Origin: Daejeonia sp002484105
Lineage (GTDB): Bacteria; Bacteroidota; Bacteroidia; Flavobacteriales; Weeksellaceae
DNA: 64,000 nt
Reading direction: 5' to 3'
Assembly: GCF_051175565.1 (NCBI RefSeq)
Contig: NZ_CP195105.1
Span: forward strand, 62,001-126,000
Below the pieces are notes generated by a model. It was given only the letters and a program-made list of their open reading frames with translations. It was not told where the DNA came from and made no database searches. The translations under genes and the position numbers were made by a program. Position 1 is the stretch's first letter; every line of letters begins with the position of its first letter. Shown in pieces: positions 50,221 to 59,496 of this stretch.

Positions 50221-53049
50221 TCAGACAACAATATTAATAATTTTTTTTGGTACTACTATGATTTTTTTAGGGTTATTTCCATTTAACTGACCAATGACAC
50301 GTTCGTCCTGCAGCACCTTTATTTCCACCTCAGAAGGGCTCATATCTGCCGGCAATTGCAGCTTGAAACGCATTCTGCCATTGAAGCTTACAGGATATTC
50401 CACTTCATCTTCAACCAGATAGGATTCGTCCAGTTCCGGAAACGCAGCAAATTCTATGCTACCTTCATTTCCCAGCACGCTCCAGAGTTCTTCACAGATA
50501 TGCGGTGCATACGGCGAAACCAAAATTGCCAGCGGTTCCAAAATTTTTCGTTTCCGGCATTTCAGCTTCTGCAGTTCATTTACTGCAATCATAAACTGCG
50601 AAACGGAGGTATTGAATGAGAAGCTGTTGATGTCTGAAATAAACTTCTTGATCAGCGTATGAAGAATTTTATATTCCGCTTTTGTAGGCTCACTGTCCAT
50701 CACTGCCGGCTGGTCGCCATCGAAATACAGATTATAGAATTTTTTCAGGAATCCATACACACCGCTCAATCCCTGAGTATTCCAGGGTTTGCTCTGTTCA
50801 AGCGGCCCGAGAAACATTTCATACATTCTCAGACAGTCGGCACCATATTCCTCACAAATATCATCCGGGTTGACAACATTGTACTTGGATTTGGACATTT
50901 TCTCGACCTCTCTTTCCACAATGTATTTTCCGTCTTCTAAGATAAATTCGGCATCGGCAAATTCTGATCTCCATTTTTTGAATTTTTCAATATCCAGCTC
51001 ATCAGAAGTTCCTTTAAGCAGAGAAATATCGACGTGAATTTTTTGCGTCTGGTATTCCAGCACAAGATTTTTGGAGACAAACCGGTTGGTGCCATCCACC
51101 CGGAAAACATACGCACTCATCCCGAGAATCATTCCCTGATTGATCAGTTTTTTAAAAGGCTCACTCTGCCGGATCCATCCGCGGTCTTTCAGAAACATAT
51201 TCCAGAATCTCGAATACAGCAGATGTCCCGTGGCATGTTCGTTTCCACCAATGTACAGATCTACCTGCCCCCAATAGTCTGACAGACTGGCATCGCAGAA
51301 CTTCCTACTGTCATGCGGATCCATATATCTGAGGAAATACCACGAACTTCCTGCCCATCCCGGCATGGTAGACAGCTCCATCGGGAAAACAGTTTTATCA
51401 TCAATTAAATCTGTGGAAACCACCGCTTCTTCCGCTTCATTCCATGCAAAGATTTTGGCATTTCCGAGGGGTGGATCTCCATCTTCGGTAGGGAGATATT
51501 TTTCTACTTCCGGAAGACGTAGCGGCAAAGCAGATTCCGGAAGCGTGTAAGGCATTCCTTCTTTATAATATACGGGAACCGGTTCGCCCCAATATCTTTG
51601 ACGGGAAAAAATGGCATCGCGTTGTCTGTAATTCGTGGTTCCGTGACCGATTCCTAATTTTTCAATTTCGGAAATAATTTTTGCTTTAGCATCGTTATAA
51701 TTCAATCCATCAAGAAAACCAGAATTCACACAAACCGAATCTTTGGAATCGTAGGATTCTTCCTGAATATTCACATCATTTTTAATGACATTGATAATTT
51801 CCAGTCCGAATTTTTTCGCAAAACGGTGGTCGCGCTCATCATGCGCAGGAACCGCCATTACAGCGCCGGTTCCGTATCCCATCAAAACATAATCCGAAAT
51901 ATAAACCGGGATTTTTTTGTTTGTAAAAGGATGGATGGCATAATTTCCTGTAAATGCTCCAGAAACGGATTTCACATCCGCCATTCGGTCGCGTTCGGTT
52001 TTTTTGGAAGTTTCTTCAATGTATGCTTCAACTTCTGCTCTTTGATTTTCGGTGGTGATTTTTTCCACTAAAGGATGTTCCGGCGCCAGTACCATAAAAG
52101 TAACTCCGAAAATAGTATCAGGACGTGTGGTGAAAACTTCGATTTGGTTGTCGGTGGTCTCGGTTGCTGTGTCTTGAATCCTGAATCTTACTAACGCTCC
52201 CTGCGATTTTCCGATCCAGTATTCCTGAGCATCTTTCAGCGGCTGCGGCCAGTCGATATCTTTCAGTCCCTGCAGCAGTCTTTCCGAGTAGGCAGTGATT
52301 CTCATACTCCACTGCATCATTTTCTTTTGAAACACGGGATAACCTCCTCGTTCGGATTTTCCGTCTTTTACTTCGTCATTTGCCAAAACAGTTCCCAATG
52401 CTGGACACCAGTTAACGGTAGTTTCAGCACGATATGCCAAGCGGTAATTGAGCAAAATATCCTGCTTTTCAATTTCGGGTGCGTTGTTCCATTCTTCTGC
52501 GGTAAATTTCAGCTCATCGTTTTGTGCAGCGGATAGGTTTTCGGTTCCGAATTTTGAAAAATGTTCTGTTAAAGTAGAAATTGGTTCTGCTTTGTCGGCA
52601 GATTTATTGTACCAAGAATGAAAGAGTTCAATAAAAATCCACTGTGTCCATTTATAATAAGACGGATCGGAAGTTCTTATTTCTCTGCTCCAGTCGAAAG
52701 AGAAACCGATTTTCCTGAGTTGTTCTTCATACCGTGCTATATTCTGCTGCGTAGTAATTGCCGGATGCTGGCCGGTCTGGATGGCATATTGCTCTGCCGG
52801 CAGCCCAAAACTGTCGTACCCGATCGGATGCAGAACATTGAAACCCTGATGCCTCTTAACCCTCGCATAGATATCACTGGCAATATATCCCAGCGGATGC
52901 CCTACATGAAGACCTGCTCCGGAAGGATACGGAAACATGTCAAGAACATAAAATTTCGGTCGGTCGGTACTGTCAGAGGTTTTGAAGGTCTGGTGGTCTT
53001 CCCAGAATTTCTGCCATTTTTTCTCTATCTGCTGGTGGTCGTAGAACAC
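50221..53049 (-). CDS. leuS: leucine--tRNA ligase (GTG start)
   Basis: A 942 aa class I synthetase. HIGH-type motif in PYPSGAGLHVGHPLGY (about residues 40-55), CP1 editing domain with EVFTTRPDTIFGVTFM, and the KMSKS loop in EKMSKSKYNVVNPDD. A Bacteroidota-typical insertion of about 60 residues precedes KMSKS. The start is a GTG at 53049; the resulting MFYDHQQIEKKWQKFW matches the conserved N-terminus, and no ATG is nearer. Confidence 0.97.
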   Translation of the reverse strand: MFYDHQQIEKKWQKFWEDHQTFKTSDSTDRPKFYVLDMFPYPSGAGLHVGHPLGYIASDIYARVKRHQGFNVLHPIGYDSFGLPAEQYAIQTGQHPAITTQQNIARYEEQLRKIGFSFDWSREIRTSDPSYYKWTQWIFIELFHSWYNKSADKAEPISTLTEHFSKFGTENLSAAQNDELKFTAEEWNNAPEIEKQDILLNYRLAYRAETTVNWCPALGTVLANDEVKDGKSERGGYPVFQKKMMQWSMRITAYSERLLQGLKDIDWPQPLKDAQEYWIGKSQGALVRFRIQDTATETTDNQIEVFTTRPDTIFGVTFMVLAPEHPLVEKITTENQRAEVEAYIEETSKKTERDRMADVKSVSGAFTGNYAIHPFTNKKIPVYISDYVLMGYGTGAVMAVPAHDERDHRFAKKFGLEIINVIKNDVNIQEESYDSKDSVCVNSGFLDGLNYNDAKAKIISEIEKLGIGHGTTNYRQRDAIFSRQRYWGEPVPVYYKEGMPYTLPESALPLRLPEVEKYLPTEDGDPPLGNAKIFAWNEAEEAVVSTDLIDDKTVFPMELSTMPGWAGSSWYFLRYMDPHDSRKFCDASLSDYWGQVDLYIGGNEHATGHLLYSRFWNMFLKDRGWIRQSEPFKKLINQGMILGMSAYVFRVDGTNRFVSKNLVLEYQTQKIHVDISLLKGTSDELDIEKFKKWRSEFADAEFILEDGKYIVEREVEKMSKSKYNVVNPDDICEEYGADCLRMYEMFLGPLEQSKPWNTQGLSGVYGFLKKFYNLYFDGDQPAVMDSEPTKAEYKILHTLIKKFISDINSFSFNTSVSQFMIAVNELQKLKCRKRKILEPLAILVSPYAPHICEELWSVLGNEGSIEFAAFPELDESYLVEDEVEYPVSFNGRMRFKLQLPADMSPSEVEIKVLQDERVIGQLNGNNPKKIIVVPKKIINIVV

Positions 53050-53092
53050 TGTGTATGATTTATTAAGGTTGTTATTTTCAGTTAAGGAACAG

Positions 53093-53100
53093 CAAATTTA
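53093..53100 (-). promoter_or_regulatory. -7 box TAAATTTG of leuS
   Basis: TAnnTTTG on the minus strand, 43 nt before the leuS GTG. No T-box, leader peptide or leucine attenuator was seen in the leader. Confidence 0.5.
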
Positions 53101-53144
53101 AGTTTTTTAAAGAAATGTGAAAATCATATTCTAATGATTTATTT

Positions 53145-53152
53145 TACTTTTG
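53145..53152 (+). promoter_or_regulatory. -7 box TACTTTTG upstream of the glycosyltransferase
   Basis: TAnnTTTG ending 19 nt before the ATG at 53172. Back-to-back with the leuS promoter. Confidence 0.5.
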
Positions 53153-53171
53153 CAGCTATAAAGCATGACTT

Positions 53172-53924
53172 ATGCCCGAAGTTTCCATCATCACACCTTG
53201 TTACAATTCCGCAGCATATATCCGCAAAACAGCAGAAGCTGTGCTCAGCCAGAGCTTTACTGACTGGGAATGGCTCATTACCGATGACGGTTCGTCGGAT
53301 GATTCTGTTGCCATTATTCGGGCTTTGGATGACAAACGAATCCATCTGAGCCTGGCGGAAAAAAACGGTGGCGCAGGACAGGCAAGAAACATTTCGCTGG
53401 AGAAAGCTTCGGGGCGATATGTTACTTTTCTGGATGCTGACGATTTCTGGGAACCAGATTTCCTGGAAGAAATGGTTTCTTTTATGAAACAGCACAATGC
53501 CGAACTGGCCTATTCCAGCTACGCGCGCTGCGACGAACACCTCAACCCTGTAATTGCTGATTTTGTTGCGGACAAAGAAGTAACTTTCGGAAATCTTCTG
53601 AAAACCTGCCGCCTTTCCCTGCTCTCTTCCATGTATGATACCCAACGTGTCGGAAAAGTATTTTTCCCAAAGGGAACCAAACGCGAAGATCATGTGATGT
53701 GGCTCAATCTCCTGAAAAAAATACCGGTCGGGAAACCTTTACCGAAAACCATGGCAAAATACCGTATGCATGCTGCAAGTGTCTCACGAAAAAAATCTGC
53801 GATTATTCGCGATCAGTATTTTGTCTACCGCAGATTCATGAAATTCGGAACGTTACCATCACTCTATTACACAATGCATTGGGCCTTCAATGGGTTTGTA
53901 AAATATTCCCGTTTTTTTAATTAG
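53172..53924 (+). CDS. glycosyltransferase family 2
   Basis: A 250 aa GT-A fold transferase. N-terminal EVSIITPCYNSAAYIRKTAE, the DxD-type region FLDADDFWEPDF with the metal-binding acidic residues, and the preceding ITDDGSSDDSVAII. Likely adds a sugar to an LPS, teichoic-like or exopolysaccharide acceptor. Its 3' end overlaps the convergent waaA gene by 8 bp. Donor and acceptor unknown. Confidence 0.85.
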   Translation: MPEVSIITPCYNSAAYIRKTAEAVLSQSFTDWEWLITDDGSSDDSVAIIRALDDKRIHLSLAEKNGGAGQARNISLEKASGRYVTFLDADDFWEPDFLEEMVSFMKQHNAELAYSSYARCDEHLNPVIADFVADKEVTFGNLLKTCRLSLLSSMYDTQRVGKVFFPKGTKREDHVMWLNLLKKIPVGKPLPKTMAKYRMHAASVSRKKSAIIRDQYFVYRRFMKFGTLPSLYYTMHWAFNGFVKYSRFFN

Positions 53925-55182
53925 AAAAATCAGCCATTATTTTATTGGCAGTGATCTGTGCAGCATGCGGCTGCGAACGGATAAATCCGGAAGCATTATT
54001 GCCCATCGTTTCCAGCAGCTCCGGATTACCGAGTAGGGAAAGAATGTATTGTGCTGCAAAAAACTCATCCTCTACGGCAACAGCTCCTTTGCATCGGATC
54101 AGTCCGTCGGCTTCGGGATTTTTTCTGTAATGGTTTCCGAAAACTACCGGAATTCCAAATACAGCCGCCTCGAGGATATTATGAAGCCCCGCCGAATGAA
54201 ATCCACCGCCTACTACCGCAAGATCGGCATACGAATACAGTTTTGAGAGCAGGCCAATACAGTCAATAATCAGTACCTGCTGCGAAAATACCGAAGGAAT
54301 GGAATCGATATTGGATGAGGAGGATTCCCGGAGTGTACTGTACAGCAGTGCATCGGGAAAAATCTCCTTTAGTCCTTCAACTCTTTTCAGATCATGAGGT
54401 GCGATGATCAGCTTTAGCTGCTGGTTTTTCCGCGAAATAATTTCTGCAATCCGTTCTTCTGCCTGCCACGAACTTCCAAAAACCACCGTTTTTTTACCGT
54501 CTTTAAACTGTTGGATGAAATCCACATGATTATCATTCTCCAGATTCTGCTTCACGCGGTCAAAACGAGTATCTCCAGAAGTGGAAGAATTCTTCAACCC
54601 GATGCTTTTGGCAAGCGCTGTAGAGTGCACCGTCTGATGAAAAAACCATCGGATATTCTTCTGAAGTTGCTTTACAAACCATTTTCCGTATGGCTTGAAG
54701 AACACCTGCGTTTCGTAAAAATAGGCAGAAATGACATAGTTTTTTGCTCCTTTTTCTGTGAGAAGCGCCAGCAGATTGTACCAGTAATCATACTTTACGG
54801 TAAAGAAAAGATCCACCGTAAAAAAGGACATGAAATTTTCAAGATCCTTTCTCCGGTCGAACGGAAGATAACAAAGAACATCAGCGGCCTTGTCTTTTCG
54901 GACAGCATTTTCGTATCCGGATGGCGAAAAAAAAGTAATGAGAATTTTGTGGTCCGGATAACGAACTTTCAGAAGATCGAGCACGGGAAGCCCCTGAAGA
55001 TATTCACCGAGGCTGGCAGCATGCATCCATATGACACGATCGTCTGGAGAGAGTTTCTGCTTGACCACATCACAGCTTTTCCTGCGCCCTTCCCAGCCAC
55101 GTTTCAGTTTATCATGAAACAGCGAGCCGGCTCTCATTCCGAATACCATCAACTGGATAAAAATATGATAGAGAAGTTTCAA
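53917..55182 (-). CDS. waaA: 3-deoxy-D-manno-octulosonic acid transferase (TTG start)
   Basis: A 421 aa Kdo transferase adding Kdo to lipid IVA. Family landmarks are IWMHAASLGEYLQGLPVL with the Glu in the active site, ITFFSPSGYE, DLFFTVKYDYWYNLL, and GGGFHSAGLHNILEAAVFGIPVVFG at the C-terminal donor site. The start is a TTG at 55182, preceded by AAAGGA 6-7 nt upstream; the reading MKLLYHIFIQLMVFGMRAGS matches the flavobacterial WaaA N-terminus. 10 bp after a DUF1648 gene. Confidence 0.93.
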   Translation of the reverse strand: MKLLYHIFIQLMVFGMRAGSLFHDKLKRGWEGRRKSCDVVKQKLSPDDRVIWMHAASLGEYLQGLPVLDLLKVRYPDHKILITFFSPSGYENAVRKDKAADVLCYLPFDRRKDLENFMSFFTVDLFFTVKYDYWYNLLALLTEKGAKNYVISAYFYETQVFFKPYGKWFVKQLQKNIRWFFHQTVHSTALAKSIGLKNSSTSGDTRFDRVKQNLENDNHVDFIQQFKDGKKTVVFGSSWQAEERIAEIISRKNQQLKLIIAPHDLKRVEGLKEIFPDALLYSTLRESSSSNIDSIPSVFSQQVLIIDCIGLLSKLYSYADLAVVGGGFHSAGLHNILEAAVFGIPVVFGNHYRKNPEADGLIRCKGAVAVEDEFFAAQYILSLLGNPELLETMGNNASGFIRSQPHAAQITANKIMADFSN

Positions 55183-55192
55183 AATATCCTTT

Positions 55193-55663
55193 TTAACTGT
55201 TTTCTTTTTTCTTCAATCGGGATGCTACGGCAAAAAACACCAACATATATACAAACATCAGCCCGACAAGTATCAGCGGAAGGTATGACAGCGTTGCGCT
55301 TTGCCCGGAAGAAACCTGAATACTTCCGTAACCGATCACCAGAAAAAGCACGGATACCACAACAGACATGCCCATCACAAAAACTTCAGCCAGCCATTTG
55401 TTTTCGCGCAGCGACTGTGGAATATTCAGCAGCGGAGACTGCACGTTTTTGGAAACATACTGGAGAAGAAGAAACAGCAGCGTTGCCACCACGGGTTCTA
55501 TCCAGATCATATTCCTGCTACCATAATTGTCTGGATTTCCGTGAAAATCAAAATGAACCGGAATTTCCTGGGGCAGCGAAGGAAACCTCACTCCCGTATA
55601 TACCCACAGCACAACCAGAACCAGAATGCTGAAAAAACGTAATATATTTGCCGCCAGTGCCAT
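55193..55663 (-). CDS. DUF1648 domain membrane protein
   Basis: A 156 aa protein with four predicted helices. The DUF1648 signature is near the N-terminus (LPQEIPVHFDFHGNPDNYGS). Its ATG overlaps the TAA of the preceding gene by one base (TAATG). It is the third of four genes in a probable operon: O-methyltransferase, NlpC/P60-like, DUF1648, waaA. Function unknown. Confidence 0.78.
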   Translation of the reverse strand: MALAANILRFFSILVLVVLWVYTGVRFPSLPQEIPVHFDFHGNPDNYGSRNMIWIEPVVATLLFLLLQYVSKNVQSPLLNIPQSLRENKWLAEVFVMGMSVVVSVLFLVIGYGSIQVSSGQSATLSYLPLILVGLMFVYMLVFFAVASRLKKKENS

Positions 55664-56367
55664 TACGAGAGAAAACTTTTGACAAACCTCAAGCGGTGCG
55701 TGTGGCGGTTCTGTTCAGAATTGAAAATCCCGGAAGAATCGATAGAATCTATCCGGACTTTACCGTAACAGTGCAGGATTTCGTAATTGCTGAGCATAAT
55801 GCCGGCATGGTTGATATTGCCTTCCTCATCGTCAAAAAAAGCAATATCCCCACATTCACTTTCTTCAATAAAATCCAGAAGCCTGCCCTGTGTGGCCTGT
55901 TGTGCCGCAAATCTCGGAAGTCGGATACCGTGCATTTTGTACACGAGCTGTACGAGCGCAGCGGCATCAATTCCGAAAAAACTTCTTCCGCCAAACAGAA
56001 ACGGGACATTTACAAATAACAGGGCCGTATTCCCGATACGTTCCCGGCCAGACCCCTGATTGTCCTCAAAACGGAAATCCGCCTCGATCTCCGAACCGGC
56101 AGAAAGCAGCATTCGCCCCTCTGCCAGATCAAATACTCCAAAAGACTCACGGACGACGGATTTTTCAGTATCACTGCTGGTTTTGGCAATACACAGCGTA
56201 TTTACCCAGCCTTCCGTCCCATCCTGCATGCAGATCCGGGAATACCGATTCTCAGTTTCCAGCACTTCGCAGATTTCTCCATAGAGCATCTGGGAAACCA
56301 TTTCGGAAGTTTCCGCTTTATCATTCCGCAGAGGGAGAACAGACACCTTGCACACTGCTTTTTGCAT
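55663..56367 (-). CDS. NlpC/P60-like protein with catalytic Cys replaced by Ala
   Basis: A 234 aa protein from the ATG at 56367 (MQKAVCKVSVLPLR). N-terminal SH3-like domain (about residues 5-60, TEGWVNTLCIAK). The C-terminal NlpC/P60 fold has FLFGGRSFFGIDAAALVQLVYK, the expected GGRSxxGIDCSGxVQ motif with Asp134-Ala135-Ala136-Ala137 instead of DCSG. The other expected His residues remain (HAGIML, His187; LHCYGK, His199). So it is a C40-type fold probably without peptidase activity. Sits between an O-methyltransferase and waaA. Confidence 0.85.
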   Translation of the reverse strand: MQKAVCKVSVLPLRNDKAETSEMVSQMLYGEICEVLETENRYSRICMQDGTEGWVNTLCIAKTSSDTEKSVVRESFGVFDLAEGRMLLSAGSEIEADFRFEDNQGSGRERIGNTALLFVNVPFLFGGRSFFGIDAAALVQLVYKMHGIRLPRFAAQQATQGRLLDFIEESECGDIAFFDDEEGNINHAGIMLSNYEILHCYGKVRIDSIDSSGIFNSEQNRHTHRLRFVKSFLS

Positions 56368-56391
56368 AATCAAGTTTTGGGGTTACCGGTT

Positions 56392-57039
56392 TTACCTTCT
56401 TCTCATCAGGTTGAGACCATCACGCAAAGGTAAGATTAGATTTTCAAAATTCGGGTCATTCGCTGCCAAATCATTCAGTTCGCGGATCACCATTGTTGAT
56501 TTCTGTTTGGAATGCTCTTCCAGCACATTTCCGTACCAGAGTACATTGTCAAACATCAGTACCGATCCCGATTTTATTTTCTTCTGAATAAGACGGTAAT
56601 ATTCCACATAGTTTTCCTTGTCTGCATCAATAAAGACCAGATCAAAAATTTCGTTCGTTGTTTTCAGGAATTCTATGGCATCCATTAGCCTGAAATCAAT
56701 CTGTGGGGCATATATGCTTTCGGCAAAATATTTCTGGGGCAGATACGCGAGTTCTTCATTGATGTCCAGCGTTGTGATCTTTCCGTCTGCAGGCAGTCCT
56801 TCGGCAAGACAGAGAGTCGCATAGCCGGTAAACGTACCGATTTCCAGAATATTTCTGGGGGCGGTCATTTTCGAAATGATGGACAGCAGACGCCCTTGCT
56901 GATATCCCGAAATCATATGTGGCTGCGTGGTTTTTCGATAAGTTTCCTTTCTCAGCCGGCGCAGGATTTCCGGTTCCTGAGAGGCATGTGTCTCGAGATA
57001 GCGATCCATCTCCGGACTTGTTTCTTCAAAATAACTCAT
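56392..57039 (-). CDS. SAM-dependent O-methyltransferase (catechol-type)
   Basis: A 215 aa protein starting at the ATG at 57039 (MSYFEETSPEMDRYLETH), 17 nt after a -7 box. The SAM-binding motif reads ILEIGTFTGYATLCLAEGL and the acidic motif ITTLDINEE; the metal-binding/catalytic region is DLVFIDADKENYVEYY, then LMFDNVLWYGNV. This is the class I family including caffeoyl-CoA and catechol O-methyltransferases. Substrate unknown. First of a four-gene operon leading to waaA. Confidence 0.9.
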   Translation of the reverse strand: MSYFEETSPEMDRYLETHASQEPEILRRLRKETYRKTTQPHMISGYQQGRLLSIISKMTAPRNILEIGTFTGYATLCLAEGLPADGKITTLDINEELAYLPQKYFAESIYAPQIDFRLMDAIEFLKTTNEIFDLVFIDADKENYVEYYRLIQKKIKSGSVLMFDNVLWYGNVLEEHSKQKSTMVIRELNDLAANDPNFENLILPLRDGLNLMRRR

Positions 57040-57056
57040 CAGATATATATATGTTC

Positions 57057-57064
57057 CAAATGTA
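57057..57064 (-). promoter_or_regulatory. -7 box TACATTTG of the O-methyltransferase operon
   Basis: TAnnTTTG on the minus strand, 17 nt upstream of the ATG at 57039; an upstream in-frame codon at 57081 would lie outside the transcript, so 57039 is the start. Confidence 0.6.
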
Positions 57065-57082
57065 CATAAAACCGTTTTCATG

Positions 57083-57116
57083 AAAAAACGCCTTGTCAGG
57101 CAATGACAGGGCGTTT
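57083..57116 (-). terminator. rho-independent terminator of the OmpA gene
   Basis: Minus-strand AAACGCC-c-TGTCA, TTGCC loop, TGACA-a-GGCGTTT with one mismatch, followed by TTTTTT; 36 nt after the stop. Confidence 0.82.
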
Positions 57117-57152
57117 CGAAAAAACATGTTTAAAAACGGGATGTTAAGCCGC

Positions 57153-57989
57153 TCAATTTTTAACCGGAGCGATATTCATCAGTTTCATAAATTCGTCCAG
57201 TTTCGGCATGATGATGATTTCGGTTCTTCTGTTTTCCGCTCTTCCGGAGACAGAGGCGTTGGTCGTTTTCGGGTTATACTCGGAGCGTCCGCCTGCCGTA
57301 ATTCTGGAAGGATTCACACCAAATCTAGACTGGAGGATCTTGGCGACAGAAGTTGCCCTGAGAGCAGAAAGATCCCAGTTGTCTTTCGGCAGGTTGCCGG
57401 AATTCAGTGGTACATTGTCGGTATTACCTTCAATCAGGACAGAATACGTATCGTAGTCATTGATCACCTGCGCCACCTTGCCCAGAACTTCCTGAGCAGC
57501 AGGAAGCACATTGTAGTCACCGGTTTTATACAGCATTTTGTCAGACAGAGAAATCATCACTACTCCTTTCAGAACTTTGACGTTTACATCGTCATCATTG
57601 ATATTGTCAAGTGATCTTTTCAGTTTGTTGGAGAGGGCCAGATTCAGGCTGTCATTTTTGGCATTGGTAGAGATCAGTTCCTTAATGTATTTGTTGGAAG
57701 CATTGATTTCACCAACGAGTTTGTCAATATTGGCAGAAGATTTTCCGGTATTGGAAAGGCACGCATCCAGTGAAGACTTCAATGCATCATTCTGGTTTTT
57801 CAGAAGATCATTCTGGCTTGCAAGGCCGGCATTTTTCGACTGCAGATCCTGAATTTCGCGCTGTCTTTCTGCAGCATTATCAATGCACTGTTTGTAGTTC
57901 AGATTCAATGCATCATACTGCTTTTTACTCACGCAGCTCGTCATGGTAATGGCCATCGCTGCAATGGCTAAAAGTTTAGCAATTTTCAT
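57153..57989 (-). CDS. OmpA-family peptidoglycan-binding lipoprotein
   Basis: A 278 aa lipoprotein starting at the ATG at 57989 (MKIAKLLAIAAMAITMTSC) with a lipobox Cys at 19. A coiled-coil stretch spans about residues 30-110 (DLQSKNAGLASQNDLLKNQN). The C-terminal OmpA domain has TYSVLIEGNTDNVPL and LSALRATSVAKILQSRFGV, plus RAENRRTEIIIMP. It links the outer membrane to peptidoglycan. Closed by its own terminator. Confidence 0.9.
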   Translation of the reverse strand: MKIAKLLAIAAMAITMTSCVSKKQYDALNLNYKQCIDNAAERQREIQDLQSKNAGLASQNDLLKNQNDALKSSLDACLSNTGKSSANIDKLVGEINASNKYIKELISTNAKNDSLNLALSNKLKRSLDNINDDDVNVKVLKGVVMISLSDKMLYKTGDYNVLPAAQEVLGKVAQVINDYDTYSVLIEGNTDNVPLNSGNLPKDNWDLSALRATSVAKILQSRFGVNPSRITAGGRSEYNPKTTNASVSGRAENRRTEIIIMPKLDEFMKLMNIAPVKN

Positions 57990-58054
57990 ATAAAAATTTT
58001 TATAAGTTTTAATGTTATCCAAGATTTTATTACCTGAAAAAGCAGGCTCCTGTC

Positions 58055-58062
58055 CAAAAGTA
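58055..58062 (-). promoter_or_regulatory. -7 box TACTTTTG of the OmpA gene
   Basis: TAnnTTTG on the minus strand, 65 nt before the ATG. Nearly face-to-face with the tilS promoter. Confidence 0.45.
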
Positions 58063-58085
58063 CAAATTCATTTTCAAAAGATGCC

Positions 58086-58093
58086 TATCTTTG
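58086..58093 (+). promoter_or_regulatory. -7 box TATCTTTG of tilS
   Basis: TAnnTTTG ending 35 nt before the tilS ATG. Confidence 0.5.
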
Positions 58094-58128
58094 TAAGACT
58101 TTAAAATTATTTTAAGATTTTATCCTCA

Positions 58129-59451
58129 ATGCTCGGAAAAGAACAATTTCAGTACCATCTCGGCATGCTTCTTCCTGATTTTCGTCAAGAGAATTTTTTG
58201 CTTGCAGTGAGTGCTGGTGCAGATTCTATGGTACTTTTGTGGCTTTTTGATGCACTGAATCTCTCATTTGAAGTGGCACATGTCAATTACAGACTTCGCG
58301 GTGAAGATTCTGAAGGCGATCAGCAACTTGTGGAACGCTTCTGCAGAGAAAGAAATATTCCCGTCCATATCTACGAGGTTACGAAACAAGATCAGCGCCC
58401 CGAGGGTTCCATCCAATTATGGGCACGGAACCTGCGTTACCGGTTTTTTCGCAAAATAAAGAGCACCCATCATCTGAATTATCTCGTCACCGCACATCAT
58501 CTGAACGATCAGCTGGAAACATTTCTGATCAATCTTTCGAGAGGAAGCGGCCTGAAGGGACTGGGCGGCATGCCCGCTGCAAGCAACCGGATCCTGCGCC
58601 CGCTGTTGCATTTTACCAAAAAGGAAATTTATGATTTTGCCGCGCAGCACAACATTCCGTTCCGGGAAGATTATACGAATGCCAAAAACGATTATCTGCG
58701 GAACAGAATCCGCAACAGGGTGATTCCGGAGCTGACAAAGGCAAGTGCGGGCTTCATTGCACATTTTGACAGAAGCCTGAGATTGCTGCAGGAAACCCGA
58801 AATTTTGTGGAAACATCTGCAGAAACTGTCCTTCAGAATATTTCTTCTGCTGAAGAGGGCATCCTTGTCATAGACAGAGGAAAACTTTCTGCACAACACA
58901 GTATTGTACGCTACCATATCCTGTCGGAATTCGGATTTACCAACGCGGAAGAAAATGCCAAAATTTTCACTGCGAAAACGGGTCGCCATTTTTTTTCCGA
59001 AAATTTCCGACTCACAGTAAACCGCAATGAACTCATCATTGAAGAACGCACAGAAAATGAAAACACCTGTGAAGAAATACGCGAAATCATCCTTGCAGAA
59101 AACGAGACACAACTGAAAGAGCACAATTTTGAGATGCAACTTTCCAAGTTGATTCCCACCTCCGAAAAGACTCCGGAAAAAGTCTGGAATATAGACCTGG
59201 ACAAAATCACTTTCCCACTGAAAATCAGACATAAAAAAGAGGGAGATCTTTTCTATCCCACAGGAATGCCGGGCAGCAAAAAAGTTTCAAAATTTTTTAA
59301 GGACGAAAAAATCTCTATTTTAGCAAAGCCAAAAATCTGGCTGCTTTGTGACGGATCGGATAATATTTTAGGAATCATCCCGTTACGTCAGGACAGAAGA
59401 TTTGCAGAAAACTCCGGCAGCCACCGGATTTTCAAGTTTTATCTGACTTGA
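58129..59451 (+). CDS. tilS: tRNA(Ile)-lysidine synthetase
   Basis: A 440 aa TilS that converts C34 of tRNA-Ile(CAU) to lysidine, allowing AUA decoding. The PP-loop, usually SGGxDS, here reads SAGADS (Ser28-Ala29-Gly30-Ala31-Asp32-Ser33). The rest is normal: HHLNDQLETFLINLSRGSGL and the C-terminal FYPTGMPGSKKVSKFFKDEK TilS_C domain. Because TilS is essential the enzyme must work, so the Gly-to-Ala change is tolerated or compensated. Separate transcript from dsbD (45 bp gap). Confidence 0.93.
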   Translation: MLGKEQFQYHLGMLLPDFRQENFLLAVSAGADSMVLLWLFDALNLSFEVAHVNYRLRGEDSEGDQQLVERFCRERNIPVHIYEVTKQDQRPEGSIQLWARNLRYRFFRKIKSTHHLNYLVTAHHLNDQLETFLINLSRGSGLKGLGGMPAASNRILRPLLHFTKKEIYDFAAQHNIPFREDYTNAKNDYLRNRIRNRVIPELTKASAGFIAHFDRSLRLLQETRNFVETSAETVLQNISSAEEGILVIDRGKLSAQHSIVRYHILSEFGFTNAEENAKIFTAKTGRHFFSENFRLTVNRNELIIEERTENENTCEEIREIILAENETQLKEHNFEMQLSKLIPTSEKTPEKVWNIDLDKITFPLKIRHKKEGDLFYPTGMPGSKKVSKFFKDEKISILAKPKIWLLCDGSDNILGIIPLRQDRRFAENSGSHRIFKFYLT

Positions 59452-59496
59452 AAGATTTCGCCGGCCCGATCATAATATTTTATTAAAAAGAAAAAA

